Positions 43,332-52,249 of a stretch of 64,000 nucleotides of DNA are shown piece by piece. Below the pieces are notes generated by a model. It was not told the DNA's origin and did not search any database. It worked only from the letters and a program-made list of their open reading frames with translations. This DNA is from Bacillota bacterium (GTDB lineage Bacteria; Bacillota; Clostridia; Christensenellales; Aristaeellaceae). The DNA lies in NCBI GenBank assembly GCA_030057655.1, contig JASGUQ010000038.1:35675-99674 (forward strand). Reading direction: 5' to 3'. Each line of letters begins with the position of its first letter. Position 1 is the stretch's first letter. The position numbers were made by a program, and so were the translations under genes.

Positions 43332-44675
43332 TTACTCAACAGTAATGTTGGCAAAGGCGGCCGCGACCGCGGCTTTGAAATCCGCGATGGCGGTATCCAG
43401 GTCCTTCTCCCCCTTGATATAGGGAGTGGTCACGTTATCAGACCAGAGGGTGTTGATGGCGTCATCATACTCGGTCATGATGGTGCCGTCAGCCAGGTTG
43501 GCGGCAGTCGCAAAAGCCGCGTAGTGATCCTGTCCGCCCAGGAAGGGGTTGGGCGTGCCGCCCTCGGCAACGATCTTGTTTACAACGTTGTTGTTGGACA
43601 CGAAGTCCCCGCTGTCCTTGGCATACTGGTAGAGGAAATCCTCATCCAGGGTGAAGAAGTTGATGAATTCTTTGATAACGGCCTTCTTGGCGTCATCTGC
43701 CTCAGCCGCTTTGTAGGCATTGGCGCCAAGCCAGGTGCCGCCCCAGGAGTAACCGACAGGACCGTCAACCATGCGCCAGTCGCCATAGGTGCCTTCAGCG
43801 CCCTCGATCTTGGCGTCAGTCGCCGCATCATAGTTTCCGCAGTTGGGCTTCAACACATAGTGCAGACCCCAGGTGGGCAGAAGGTAGGTCAGGGTTGTAT
43901 CGGACTTCATGCCCAGGAACCAGGTCTCATTCCAGGCAGTGCCCATGTTGTAGAGGCCCTCCTCCTCAGCCATCTTGGTCAGGTCCAGGTAGTCATACAG
44001 AACCGGGTCGATGTTCAGTTTGCCGTCCACCACCCAGCCGGCGTCGCGGTTGTACTGATAGGCGTTCCAGATATCACCGATGGAGTTGAACATCTTCACA
44101 GCGCCTTCGGAAGCCTCGTTGATTTCCTCGGCAGTTTCCATGAAGGTATCCCAGTCCTTGACCTTCTCCTGGAATTCCTCAGGCGTGGTGACGCCCAGGT
44201 ATTTCTCAGCCAGGGAAGCGCGGTAGAACATCGCGCCGGGCGTGGACTGCCAGGCAGTGGCCTTCAATTGGCCGTTGCGGCTGTCAGTGCCGATCTGCAC
44301 CATGGCAGGAATGCTGTTGGCATAATCCGCATCGGTAAAGCCCAGATCAGCCAAGGGGGCGGTGATGTCGGAATTGACATAGTATTTTACAAAAGCAGCT
44401 TCAAGCGCGAAGACATCCGGAGCCTCATCGCCTGTGGGCGCAGTGGCAATCACGGTGTCCAGCTTGTTGCGGTATTCAGAGCCGTCTGTGGGATACAGAA
44501 CATACTCAACTTCCACATCGGGATGGGTGGGCACATAATACTTATCGATCATGCCGCGGAGTTCGTCGGTGAAGGACCAAACGATCAGTTTGACCTTCGG
44601 GGTTTCGGCAAGGGCCAAAGATGCCACGGAAAGCATCATGACCAGCGCCATTGCAAGAGCTACCAGTTTCTTCAT
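43332..44675 (-). CDS. extracellular sugar-binding protein of ABC importer
   Basis: A 447-residue family 1 solute-binding protein. Residues 1-23 form a signal peptide (LVALAMALVMMLSVASLALA) ending in A-L-A with no cysteine, so it is not a lipoprotein, unlike most Gram-positive binding proteins. The mature part starts ETPKVKLIVWSF and carries the family's GDEAPDVFALEAAF stretch near residue 90. ATG at 44675 has AAGGAGG upstream; in-frame ATG further upstream lacks one. It heads the binding protein-permease-permease operon next to a LacI regulator. Substrate unknown. Confidence 0.9.
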   Translation of the reverse strand: MKKLVALAMALVMMLSVASLALAETPKVKLIVWSFTDELRGMIDKYYVPTHPDVEVEYVLYPTDGSEYRNKLDTVIATAPTGDEAPDVFALEAAFVKYYVNSDITAPLADLGFTDADYANSIPAMVQIGTDSRNGQLKATAWQSTPGAMFYRASLAEKYLGVTTPEEFQEKVKDWDTFMETAEEINEASEGAVKMFNSIGDIWNAYQYNRDAGWVVDGKLNIDPVLYDYLDLTKMAEEEGLYNMGTAWNETWFLGMKSDTTLTYLLPTWGLHYVLKPNCGNYDAATDAKIEGAEGTYGDWRMVDGPVGYSWGGTWLGANAYKAAEADDAKKAVIKEFINFFTLDEDFLYQYAKDSGDFVSNNNVVNKIVAEGGTPNPFLGGQDHYAAFATAANLADGTIMTEYDDAINTLWSDNVTTPYIKGEKDLDTAIADFKAAVAAAFANITVE

Positions 44676-44730
44676 AGAGAATTCCTCCTTTTTATTTCCT
44701 TCCCGGTCAAATGCTGCCGGGTTTGGTTGC

Positions 44731-45744
44731 TTAGGTGATGGGTGCGACCGTCTCCCCTTTGACAAGCTTGACCGGGATGGTCACAGACGCAGGCTTCATC
44801 TCCCCTGTCTTGTTTTCGATCGCGTTGATCAAAAGATCGGCGGACTTCTGACCGATCTGCCCGGCGTCCTGGGATACCGTGCAAAGCCTGGGGCTGATGT
44901 AGTTGAAATACTCAAGCCCGTCAAACCCGATGATGGAAATGTCATCAGGAACCTTCAGCCCGGCATGCCGCAGGGCAAGCTGCCCGCCATGAGCGGCATG
45001 GTCGTCCGGCATTAAGATGCAGGTGGGCCGATCGTCAAGGGCCAAGAGTTTCTGCGTGGCTTCAAAGGTGCGCTGAACATCCCGATAGCAGCTTTGAACG
45101 ATATATTCCGCCCTTTCCGGAATGCCCAGTTCCTTTAACGCTTTTTTGTAGCCGATCAGGCGTTTGTCAGTGACGCCCGATTTTCCGCCAAGGATAAAAG
45201 CGATTTTTGAGTGCCCCTGAGCGGCAGCGTGCATGACCGCCTGGTAAATGCCGTCTTCATTGTCCGAATACACGCAGGAGTGACCCTTGAAAGCATGGTC
45301 CACACTGACCAGGGGCACGTCGGAAGCAGCCAGTTCAAGAAGCTCAGGATCAGAAAAATCAATGCATGCTACAAATACACCGTCAAGATTGCTGTAGCGG
45401 CAGTGCTCAAGAATGGTGACGGTGCGCTTGCCCACCGTGCGGTTTAAGAGCATCAGGTCATAGCCCTGCTCCTCCATCCTGATCTTAAAACCCTCCAGCA
45501 TCACGGCGAAAAAACCGTTCAGCAGGGACTGGTTGTTTTCATCCAGCAGCAAAACGCCAATGGTAAAACTGCGGTTGGTCCTGAGCGACTGGGCCGCGGC
45601 GTTTGGCAGATAACCAAAGGCTTTCGCGGTTTCACGGATGCGCTGGGCCGTTTTCTGACCAACGCCCGGCATGTGGTTGATGGCCTTGGATACAGACGCT
45701 ATTGAAACCCCGCAATGAAGCGCGATGTCTTTTAATGTAACCAT
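44731..45744 (-). CDS. LacI family transcriptional regulator
   Basis: A 337-residue repressor: N-terminal LacI helix-turn-helix (VTLKDIALHCGVSIASVSKA, residues 2-21), hinge YLPNAAAQSLR and a periplasmic-binding-protein-like sensor domain (TIGVLLLDENN onwards). It most likely responds to the sugar taken up by the adjacent ABC importer, 55 bases downstream on the same strand. A candidate operator (AATCGATT with the central CG typical of LacI sites) lies near its own transcription start. Confidence 0.93.
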   Translation of the reverse strand: MVTLKDIALHCGVSIASVSKAINHMPGVGQKTAQRIRETAKAFGYLPNAAAQSLRTNRSFTIGVLLLDENNQSLLNGFFAVMLEGFKIRMEEQGYDLMLLNRTVGKRTVTILEHCRYSNLDGVFVACIDFSDPELLELAASDVPLVSVDHAFKGHSCVYSDNEDGIYQAVMHAAAQGHSKIAFILGGKSGVTDKRLIGYKKALKELGIPERAEYIVQSCYRDVQRTFEATQKLLALDDRPTCILMPDDHAAHGGQLALRHAGLKVPDDISIIGFDGLEYFNYISPRLCTVSQDAGQIGQKSADLLINAIENKTGEMKPASVTIPVKLVKGETVAPIT

Positions 45745-45780
45745 GCCATGCCCCTTTCTGCATAGACTTTCTGGAGAATA

Positions 45781-45790
45781 TTAATCGATT
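45781..45790. promoter_or_regulatory. candidate LacI-type operator
   Basis: TTAATCGATT contains the palindrome AATCGATT (45783-45790), about 9-16 bases downstream of the lacI-gene -10, i.e. around the transcription start. Position and central CG fit autoregulation; only one copy was noticed. Confidence 0.45.
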
Positions 45791-45798
45791 TCGCATTC

Positions 45799-45827
45799 AG
45801 TTTAATGCCTGGCATCTTATTTGTCAA
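45799..45827 (-). promoter_or_regulatory. promoter of lacI-type gene
   Basis: Perfect TTGACA (plus 45822-45827), 17-base spacer, TAAACT (plus 45799-45804). Confidence 0.7.
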
Positions 45828-45873
45828 GTTCTCAGGTGATCAGTCAGAAATAAAGCGATATTGCTGGAATCAA

Positions 45874-45902
45874 TTGACGATGCAGACCCTTTAGGCTATC
45901 CT
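45874..45902 (+). promoter_or_regulatory. promoter of XRE/S24-like gene
   Basis: TTGACG (45874-45879), 17-base spacer, TATCCT (45897-45902); the ATG follows 22 bases later with AGGAGG in between. Confidence 0.7.
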
Positions 45903-45924
45903 TTAATCAACAGGAGGAACGGAT

Positions 45925-46626
45925 ATGAGCAGATTGGGTGATTTATTGCACCTGGAGAGAACAAGACGGAAATTGACCGCCAAGGCTGTGGCAAAATTGG
46001 CCGGCGTCAATGAAAAATACATTTTGGATGTCGAAAACGGCACCCGGATCATCCCTGATGATCAAGCCCGGCGCATCCTTGCCAAGATGGGACTGGAGCA
46101 GCAAACAGACGCGATGTTTACCCTGGATGACATCGCGGCGACGGTTGATCTGCAAACCGCGGTAAGCCCGGAACGCCTGGTTCGATCCAAAAAAGAAAAG
46201 GACGAAGGAAGCGAAAAAGCGGACGGCTCCATCTGGTTGGACGCCTTGAAGGGCGTTTTGCAGCATGTGCCTGTGTACAACGCCGTCATGAAGGAAGTGG
46301 GCAGCCGCCTTTTGCCGGTCACCCAAGGAAAAATAGAAGGCGTTCCTGCTGAAAAGGTGTATTACCTGATGTCCCCGGACAACCGGATGCGCGGCTATCG
46401 GGTGCAAAAAGGCGACCTGGTGCTGATCGTACCCTCAAACACGGTCGAAGACGGGAAAATCATGCTGCTGGACACCCCGCAGGGAAAAATGCTGTACATG
46501 CTGAAGGTTTTGCCCCGCTACCAACTGCTGCTGCAGACCTATGACCAGCAAAGCGAATCGGAAGTGGTCGCGATGGCGGATGTGAAGGTCATCGGCAAAG
46601 CGGTGCGTTTGGAAGCAGAATTGTGA
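45925..46626 (+). CDS. XRE-type regulator with S24/LexA-like C-domain
   Basis: A 233-residue protein. Residues 5-55 form an XRE helix-turn-helix (LTAKAVAKLAGVNEKYILDVENG); residues about 130-230 resemble the S24/LexA peptidase-like fold (GDLVLIVPSNTVEDGKIMLL, then YMLKVLPRYQLLLQTYD). Where the peptidase would have the Ser in a G-D-S-M motif, this has SPDNRMRG, so the nucleophile is missing while a lysine (KVL) may be retained. It thus may be a regulator without self-cleavage. It lies 43 bases before yitT-dnaX and may be co-transcribed with them. Confidence 0.78.
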   Translation: MSRLGDLLHLERTRRKLTAKAVAKLAGVNEKYILDVENGTRIIPDDQARRILAKMGLEQQTDAMFTLDDIAATVDLQTAVSPERLVRSKKEKDEGSEKADGSIWLDALKGVLQHVPVYNAVMKEVGSRLLPVTQGKIEGVPAEKVYYLMSPDNRMRGYRVQKGDLVLIVPSNTVEDGKIMLLDTPQGKMLYMLKVLPRYQLLLQTYDQQSESEVVAMADVKVIGKAVRLEAEL

Positions 46627-46669
46627 TAGAATAAAAGCCGAAGAAAAAACAAAGGGCTGGGGGCAAACT

Positions 46670-47539
46670 GTGAGCATCATCAGGAAACTGAACGAAAACC
46701 GGATCATCAAGCAATACACCTTGATCGTGATCGGCTGCTTCATCGCAGCGGCCAGCTACCCGCTTTTTTTGGAACCGAATTTCATAGCGCCCGGCGGACT
46801 GACAGGCATTACGACCATTCTCAATTATCACTTTAACCTGCCCATTGGCCTGACCAGCCTGATCTTGAACATTCCCCTGATGCTTGCGGGATGGCGGCTG
46901 ATCGGCGCGGGGTTTATCTTCCGCACAATTTTGGCCACCCTGTTGTTTTCCTTTCTGATCGATCTGCTGCACCTGCCCGCTTTAAGCGATGATCCGCTGC
47001 TGGCGTCCATTTTTGGCGGGATCATGCTGGGCGTCGGTTTAGCGCTGATCTTCCGGGGCAACGCCACAACAGGCGGAACAGACCTGATGGCGCGCATCGT
47101 GCACCACTACCAAAGGGCCATCACCATCGGCGTCTTCCTGTTCGCCTTTGACACCCTGGTCATCCTTTTGACCTGGATTTTTTTAAGCGCCTCCCACGCC
47201 CTATACGCGATGATTTGCGTGTTCGTGATCGCAAAGGTGCTGGATCAGGTTTTGACAGGTTTTGGCAACGACAAGGCCTGCTATATCATCAGCAAACAAT
47301 ACGCGCAGATCGAAAAACGGCTGATGACCGAAATGGAGCGCGGCGTCACGCGTTTTGACGCGGTTGGCGCTTATTCGGGCGAACCGATCAAGATGCTGCT
47401 GTGCATCGTGGGCCAGTTTGAGGCGCCAAAGCTGAAAACCATCGTGAATGACGAAGACCCAACCGCTTTCATGTTCATCACCGACACGCACGAGACCCTG
47501 GGCGAGGGGTTCGCGAAGCTGATTGAGGAGGAGCAATGA
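46670..47539 (+). CDS. YitT family membrane protein
   Basis: A 289-residue protein with about five to six membrane segments in the first 200 residues (DUF161; PGGLTGITTILNY and GNATTGGTDLMARIV are the paired family motifs) and a cytosolic C-terminal DUF2179 domain (about 210-285, with TRFDAVGAYSGE). The family's function is not established; it may be a transporter. GTG at 46670 is the start. It overlaps dnaX by 4 bases (ATGA). Confidence 0.92.
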   Translation: MSIIRKLNENRIIKQYTLIVIGCFIAAASYPLFLEPNFIAPGGLTGITTILNYHFNLPIGLTSLILNIPLMLAGWRLIGAGFIFRTILATLLFSFLIDLLHLPALSDDPLLASIFGGIMLGVGLALIFRGNATTGGTDLMARIVHHYQRAITIGVFLFAFDTLVILLTWIFLSASHALYAMICVFVIAKVLDQVLTGFGNDKACYIISKQYAQIEKRLMTEMERGVTRFDAVGAYSGEPIKMLLCIVGQFEAPKLKTIVNDEDPTAFMFITDTHETLGEGFAKLIEEEQ

Positions 47540-49302
47540 CCACCTATCAAACCCTGTACCGCACCTTCAGGCCGAGAACTTTCTCTGAGATGGTCGGGCA
47601 GGACGCCATTGTGCGCGCCCTGTCAAACCAGGTGCGGTCCAAGCGCATCGCCCATGCCTACCTGTTTTGCGGGAGCCGCGGAACAGGCAAGACCAGCGCG
47701 GCGCGGATCATGGCCATGGCGATCAATTGCCTGAACCCGAAAGACGGCGACCCCTGCCTGGTGTGCGAAAACTGCAAGGCCTTGGCAAGTGAAACAACGC
47801 TTGACGTGTTTGAGATGGACGCCGCCAGCAACAGCAGGGTTGAGGAGATCAGGGAGATGCTCTCCAGAACCGACTACCCGCCGCAGTTTGTTCCCTACAA
47901 GGTCTACATCATCGACGAAGTTCACATGCTGTCAAACGCGGCCTTCAACGCGCTGTTAAAGACGCTGGAAGAGCCGCCGCCTTACATGGTGTTTATCTTG
48001 GCAACCACGGAACCCCAAAAGCTGCCCGCCACCATTCTTTCCCGCTGCCAGCGCTATGACTTTGGCAGAATACCGGAAAGTGAGATTATAAAGAAACTGA
48101 AGGTCGCCCTGACCGGGGAATACAAGGCTGAAGAAGAAGCGCTGCGGCTGATCGCGGCCTCCGCCCAGGGCGCCATGCGGGACGCCTGGAGCCTGATGGA
48201 CATGTGCCTGGGCAGCTGCAACCAGTTGACTGAGGAAAATGTCCGCCATGCCCTTGGGGCTGTAAGCCAGGACTTTTTGTTTGAGTTTCTGGACGCGCTG
48301 ATCGCCTTTGACACCGGCCTTGCGCTCAACATGATTGAAAAACTGATGAGAGACGGACGGGATGTGACTGTTTTCCTCAGAGAATTCAACGCGCACATCC
48401 GCCAGGTGCTGGCCGTCAAATGGACTGGCAAGGGAACGCAAGAGATGTCCAAAGAACAGCTGGAACGCTTGAAGCGGCAGGCAGCGAGCTGCGATGGGCA
48501 GACCCTGCTGTTCTTCCTTGAAAACTGCATGCGCTCTGAGCAGGATGCCAGGTGGTCCACCTCCCAAAGGGCTGTTTTGGAATTGCTGGCCCTGCGCTGC
48601 GGGGATCATTCAACGAAGGGAAGTACCGGTGTTATAACGCCTGTTCGTCCCGCTGTTCCCTCCTCCGCCGGGAAAAACAATCAAATCAGCCGTGAAACTG
48701 TGGACACAAAAGCAGATGTTGTAAAAAACACCCGGGAACCGGAGAAACAGCAGGCAAACGAAGCTGTTGACACGAAAGATTTTCCCACTCCAAATACACA
48801 GCCCGAGGAAGGAATGGAGGCATTCGATTCCTCGGCTGAAATCACAAAGGATGAGGCGGGCGATGCTGCAAAAGGAGCGTTCAGCGAACCTGAGGACGCA
48901 CCCGCTGTCCCCGATCAGCAGCCTGAAACAGAGCGGACTCAGCCGCTTGCCAGAACCCCCAAAGACGCATGGAACAACCTGCTCAAGCGCCTGCAAAGAG
49001 AGCATCCAAGCCTTTCTTCTTATATCAATCGGGGCAAGTACGGCGGTTATGACGATCACAAAAAATTGTTTACCCTTCTGATGGGCGATGATGATAAGTT
49101 CTGGATCTCAACGCTGAATGATTCGGAGCGCGCAAGCACCATTTCTGATATCCTGAGCGAAGAAATGGGAGAGAAGGTGAGCTTTGCCGCAAAAAACAAA
49201 AACGAGAAAACCGCGGCCGCCAGCATGAGCGAAACAGAACAGCATATCGAAGAACTGGCCCGCGTGTTTGGCCGTGATAAGATCGTGCTGAAAAACGACT
49301 GA
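47536..49302 (+). CDS. dnaX: DNA polymerase III subunit gamma/tau
   Basis: A 588-residue clamp-loader ATPase. Walker A is GSRGTGKTS (about 45-53), the zinc-binding cysteines are in NCLNPKDGDPCLVCENC (about 65-80), Walker B is IIDEVHMLS and sensor 1 ATTEPQKLP. After about residue 360 a low-complexity acidic linker leads to a short C-terminal tau-like domain. The linker contains the in-frame heptamer A-AAA-AAC (48723-48729), a possible -1 slip site. yitT overlaps its start. The recR/ybaB genes that often follow dnaX are absent here. Confidence 0.96.
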   Translation: MTTYQTLYRTFRPRTFSEMVGQDAIVRALSNQVRSKRIAHAYLFCGSRGTGKTSAARIMAMAINCLNPKDGDPCLVCENCKALASETTLDVFEMDAASNSRVEEIREMLSRTDYPPQFVPYKVYIIDEVHMLSNAAFNALLKTLEEPPPYMVFILATTEPQKLPATILSRCQRYDFGRIPESEIIKKLKVALTGEYKAEEEALRLIAASAQGAMRDAWSLMDMCLGSCNQLTEENVRHALGAVSQDFLFEFLDALIAFDTGLALNMIEKLMRDGRDVTVFLREFNAHIRQVLAVKWTGKGTQEMSKEQLERLKRQAASCDGQTLLFFLENCMRSEQDARWSTSQRAVLELLALRCGDHSTKGSTGVITPVRPAVPSSAGKNNQISRETVDTKADVVKNTREPEKQQANEAVDTKDFPTPNTQPEEGMEAFDSSAEITKDEAGDAAKGAFSEPEDAPAVPDQQPETERTQPLARTPKDAWNNLLKRLQREHPSLSSYINRGKYGGYDDHKKLFTLLMGDDDKFWISTLNDSERASTISDILSEEMGEKVSFAAKNKNEKTAAASMSETEQHIEELARVFGRDKIVLKND

Positions 49303-49340
49303 CAAAGCTTGTTCATACAAATGAAAAGAATCCGTGATTA

Positions 49341-49349
49341 TGTTATAAT
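49341..49349 (+). promoter_or_regulatory. extended -10 before envelope gene group
   Basis: TGT followed by perfect TATAAT (49344-49349), 66 bases before the ATG at 49415; the -35 is not convincing. Confidence 0.55.
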
Positions 49350-49414
49350 GATTTACGGCTGTTTCTTAACAGCGCACAGGGACATTGTTTGATCAGGATA
49401 GGAGTAAACTGCCC

Positions 49415-50557
49415 ATGAGCGAAAACCGTTCAAGATATTCCAGCGCACCGCTTCACGATATGAGGAAGCGGCCCTCAAAGCCGGCGCCGGTAAAAAACCC
49501 TCAAAAGCAAACCGCGCCGGTCACGGCTGAGGGCAGCTTCGTGTTCCTCCAGATCATACTGGTCGTTGTTTTGCCCATTGCTTTTATCGTCGCCCTGTTT
49601 GTAAGAAATACGCTTTTTTACTGGGGATTTGTCATCCTGAGCCTGCTGTCCGTCGGGGCGATGTATCTTTTAAAAGCCTTCGTCCCAAATGCGCGGCGTG
49701 TTTTGGGCGTGATCCACAGCGCGATGGTGATCGTGATCCTGTTTACCATCCTGGTGTCAGGCACCCGGAATCAAAACCAGCCGCGCCAGGCAGCGCAGGA
49801 CTTTCAAGCCACATTTTCGGATGACACCACCGCCAGCATCATGGATATGAACGAGAACCTGATAACGGGCGAAGCCGAGGAAGATACCGTAATGCCCGGC
49901 ACCGCCTCCCTGGCCCAGCAGAAACTGGAGCAGTTCATGTCCGCCTGGGCGGTGAAGGATTATTCCTCCATGGTCACCTATTCCGCGCCCAACTGGACCA
50001 ATCAGTTTGAAACACAAAGGGACGCAGAGACCAACATTTTCCACCTGTGCGCCATCAGGACCCCGGTCAGCTATCAGATCATGGACGTATCAGGCTCTGA
50101 TACCGATCAGACCCGCACCATCACCATGCAGGCGCGCATCAGCAAAAGCGACGGCAAAGAGCCGGAACTGTACAACTTCCAGATCCTGATGATCCGCGCG
50201 AACAACGAATGGTATGTGGATCCCAACTCCATTTCCTCCTCTCAGATTGTCAAAAACCAGGACTTGGCAAGCCAGACCGGGACAGAGCAATTGCTGGGTG
50301 ACGGTACGACCCAGGCACAGGAGCAGCCAGCCGCTTTGGCGCCGGTCGCTGCCCCGCAGCTTGATACAGTCAGCCCGGACACCCTGCTTTATTACAACCA
50401 GGATGGAGGCGAATACTACCACATTGACCCCAACTGCTCCTCCATCGGCGCCAAGTACAAACCGCTGACAGCCACCTTCTACTACAGGGACGTATCCAAC
50501 GACACTTTCAAAAACCTGAAGACCTGCCCGCACTGCAAGGCGCCTGCGAGGAAATGA
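49415..50557 (+). CDS. membrane protein with C-terminal Cys-rich motif
   Basis: A 380-residue protein: a basic, proline-rich cytosolic N-terminus (1-38), three membrane segments (about 40-60, 65-82, 90-110), an extracytoplasmic region with an NTF2-like/DUF4878-type domain (about 155-270, QKLEQFMSAWAVKDYSSMV) and a C-terminal module YHIDPNCSSIG...KTCPHCKAPAR with a Cys plus C-x-x-C set that could bind zinc or iron. ATG at 49415 has AGGAGT 9 bases upstream. It overlaps the following DUF6062-like gene by 4 bases. Function unknown. Confidence 0.65.
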   Translation: MSENRSRYSSAPLHDMRKRPSKPAPVKNPQKQTAPVTAEGSFVFLQIILVVVLPIAFIVALFVRNTLFYWGFVILSLLSVGAMYLLKAFVPNARRVLGVIHSAMVIVILFTILVSGTRNQNQPRQAAQDFQATFSDDTTASIMDMNENLITGEAEEDTVMPGTASLAQQKLEQFMSAWAVKDYSSMVTYSAPNWTNQFETQRDAETNIFHLCAIRTPVSYQIMDVSGSDTDQTRTITMQARISKSDGKEPELYNFQILMIRANNEWYVDPNSISSSQIVKNQDLASQTGTEQLLGDGTTQAQEQPAALAPVAAPQLDTVSPDTLLYYNQDGGEYYHIDPNCSSIGAKYKPLTATFYYRDVSNDTFKNLKTCPHCKAPARK

Positions 50558-51318
50558 AAATGAAGTATCATATCGACACCATCCCGGTCTGGGATGCGGT
50601 AAAAGCGGACACCGAGTGTCCTTTGTGCGCGCTGAGGCGCAAAACAGAGCGCCTGCTGGTTGAGCGCAGCCTTGGGGCGTCCGTCATGTCCCCCGACACC
50701 AGGATCAGAGTAAATGAGCGGGGCTTTTGCCCTGCGCATCAGGTCATGATGTTCCAAACATCAGGCGGCAACCGCCTTGGCCACGGGCTGATGATGCTTT
50801 CCCACCTGCAAACAATCAAGCCGCGCATCGATAAAGCCCTGGGCGAGAGCAAAGGCGCGCAGAGATCAGGCGGCCTGTTCAGGCGAATCAAAAACGACAA
50901 GGCACCTGCCACCCAATCCGCTTTATCCGCATTTTATGACAAGTGCATTTTATGCGAAGAGCTGCAGGAGCAGGAAAAACGCTATGCAGCCAGCCTGGTC
51001 CACCTGTGGAAAACCGATATGGCCTTCCGCAAAGCGTTTTCAGAATCAAAGGGGCTGTGCGTGCCGGATACAGAGGTTGTGCTCCAGATGGCGGAAGAGT
51101 TTCTCTCCGGAGAACCCCTGATCGCCTTTAAAAAAGAAGTGAACACGCTGCTCAGCGATAGTTTAAAACGCCTGGAAGAAGAATTAAGCTGGTTTACACA
51201 GAAATTTGACTATCGCAACGCGCAGAAGCCCTGGGGCGACTCCAAAGACGCGCTTGAGAGGACTGTGAACAAACTGCGCGGCTGGTGCCTGGGCAATGAG
51301 CCCCTGCAAGATGATTGA
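50554..51318 (+). CDS. DUF6062-like cysteine-motif protein
   Basis: A 254-residue soluble protein with two C-x-x-C motifs: ECPLCALRR (residues 21-29) and KCILCEELQ (about 130), plus RGFCPAHQVMMF (about 55-66). This Cys/His arrangement fits the DUF6062 family of clostridia, possibly metal binding. It starts at an ATG overlapping the upstream stop (ATGA), with another ATG two codons later. Function unknown. Confidence 0.7.
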   Translation: MKMKYHIDTIPVWDAVKADTECPLCALRRKTERLLVERSLGASVMSPDTRIRVNERGFCPAHQVMMFQTSGGNRLGHGLMMLSHLQTIKPRIDKALGESKGAQRSGGLFRRIKNDKAPATQSALSAFYDKCILCEELQEQEKRYAASLVHLWKTDMAFRKAFSESKGLCVPDTEVVLQMAEEFLSGEPLIAFKKEVNTLLSDSLKRLEEELSWFTQKFDYRNAQKPWGDSKDALERTVNKLRGWCLGNEPLQDD

Positions 51319-52249
51319 TAAAGAAAGGTACAAAGAAATCCTGCTGTCTTTTATGCTGGCGGGCTTTCTTTTGTTTTTCCCGCCGCAGGCAAACGCGGCC
51401 GACAACCTTTTAAGCTTTGAGGAACCCGAGAGCATGACCGCTTACAAGGCGGTATTGTACTTTCGATATCTGGACAGCCCTTATCTTGCGCAGGAGACCA
51501 GGACGATTCAGGTTAAGCATACGGAAAGCCGCGAGAAAGCGCTTGTCAAAGCGCTGACAGACGGCCCTGCTGCTGCCGGCAGCGTTGGAAGGCCCTTGTT
51601 TCCCCAGGGGACGAAGGTGATCAGCGTCCTGGCAGAAGGGGACACCCTTTATGTGACGCTGTCCAAAGAGTTTGAAAACGCGCTTGAAAATGAAAATAAT
51701 CAAACCAGGAAAGAAGAGGCGATCCTTCGCCGCAGGCTAACGATCTCCTCCCTTGTCAATACGCTGACAGAGAGCGGCCAATATCAAAAGGTACAGGTGC
51801 TGATCTTTAACCAGTCCGCGGTCGATGCCTCCATGCGCTTAAGCCGTCGCTTTTATCTGGAGGATAGCGGGCAAATACCCCCGCCTGTCAGGCGTCAGGA
51901 AGAAGACATCATCACTCCGGGGAAAGCCGCGGGAATGATTCTAAGGCTTTGGCAGCAGCAAAACTGGAACGCGCTTTGGGGTTTTCTGGCGCTTGAACCC
52001 GGCGCCGCAAGCAGCGCGAAAAGGCCGGATGTTGATCGCCTGCCGATCTTGCTGTCCTACTCTTCAACGCCGGGGGCGCTGTCTCCGGACGGCACCTATG
52101 CCATTGTGCAGGTTACGCTTGAAATGAAAACCCTTGAAGGGAAAACGGAAATAATCAATGACCAGGCCGTCAGGATGCTTCGGCAAAACAACGCATGGCT
52201 GATGAGCCTGCCTTCTTTCACGCAATTGACCTTGGCAGGGCAGCCATGA
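51311..52249 (+). CDS. secreted GerMN-domain protein
   Basis: A 312-residue protein with signal peptide (ILLSFMLAGFLLFFPPQANA, cleavage near 29) and a GerMN domain (about 45-175: YFRYLDSPYLAQETRTI then LFPQGTKVISVLAEGDTLYVTLS and VNTLTESGQYQKVQVL). The C-terminal half looks like a second small beta domain. GerMN proteins are linked to spore germination and envelope assembly, but here no germinant-receptor genes are near. The start is uncertain: ATG at 51311 overlaps the previous gene by 8 bases and has no clear ribosome binding site; ATG at 51296 is an alternative. Confidence 0.78.
   Translation: MIDKERYKEILLSFMLAGFLLFFPPQANAADNLLSFEEPESMTAYKAVLYFRYLDSPYLAQETRTIQVKHTESREKALVKALTDGPAAAGSVGRPLFPQGTKVISVLAEGDTLYVTLSKEFENALENENNQTRKEEAILRRRLTISSLVNTLTESGQYQKVQVLIFNQSAVDASMRLSRRFYLEDSGQIPPPVRRQEEDIITPGKAAGMILRLWQQQNWNALWGFLALEPGAASSAKRPDVDRLPILLSYSSTPGALSPDGTYAIVQVTLEMKTLEGKTEIINDQAVRMLRQNNAWLMSLPSFTQLTLAGQP

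Noticed and set aside
43203..44738. 511-codon open frame on the plus strand opposite the sugar-binding protein gene
   Set aside because: It is antisense to a clear family 1 binding protein, shows no ribosome binding site or family motif, and its composition is what a third-position-biased gene gives on the other strand.
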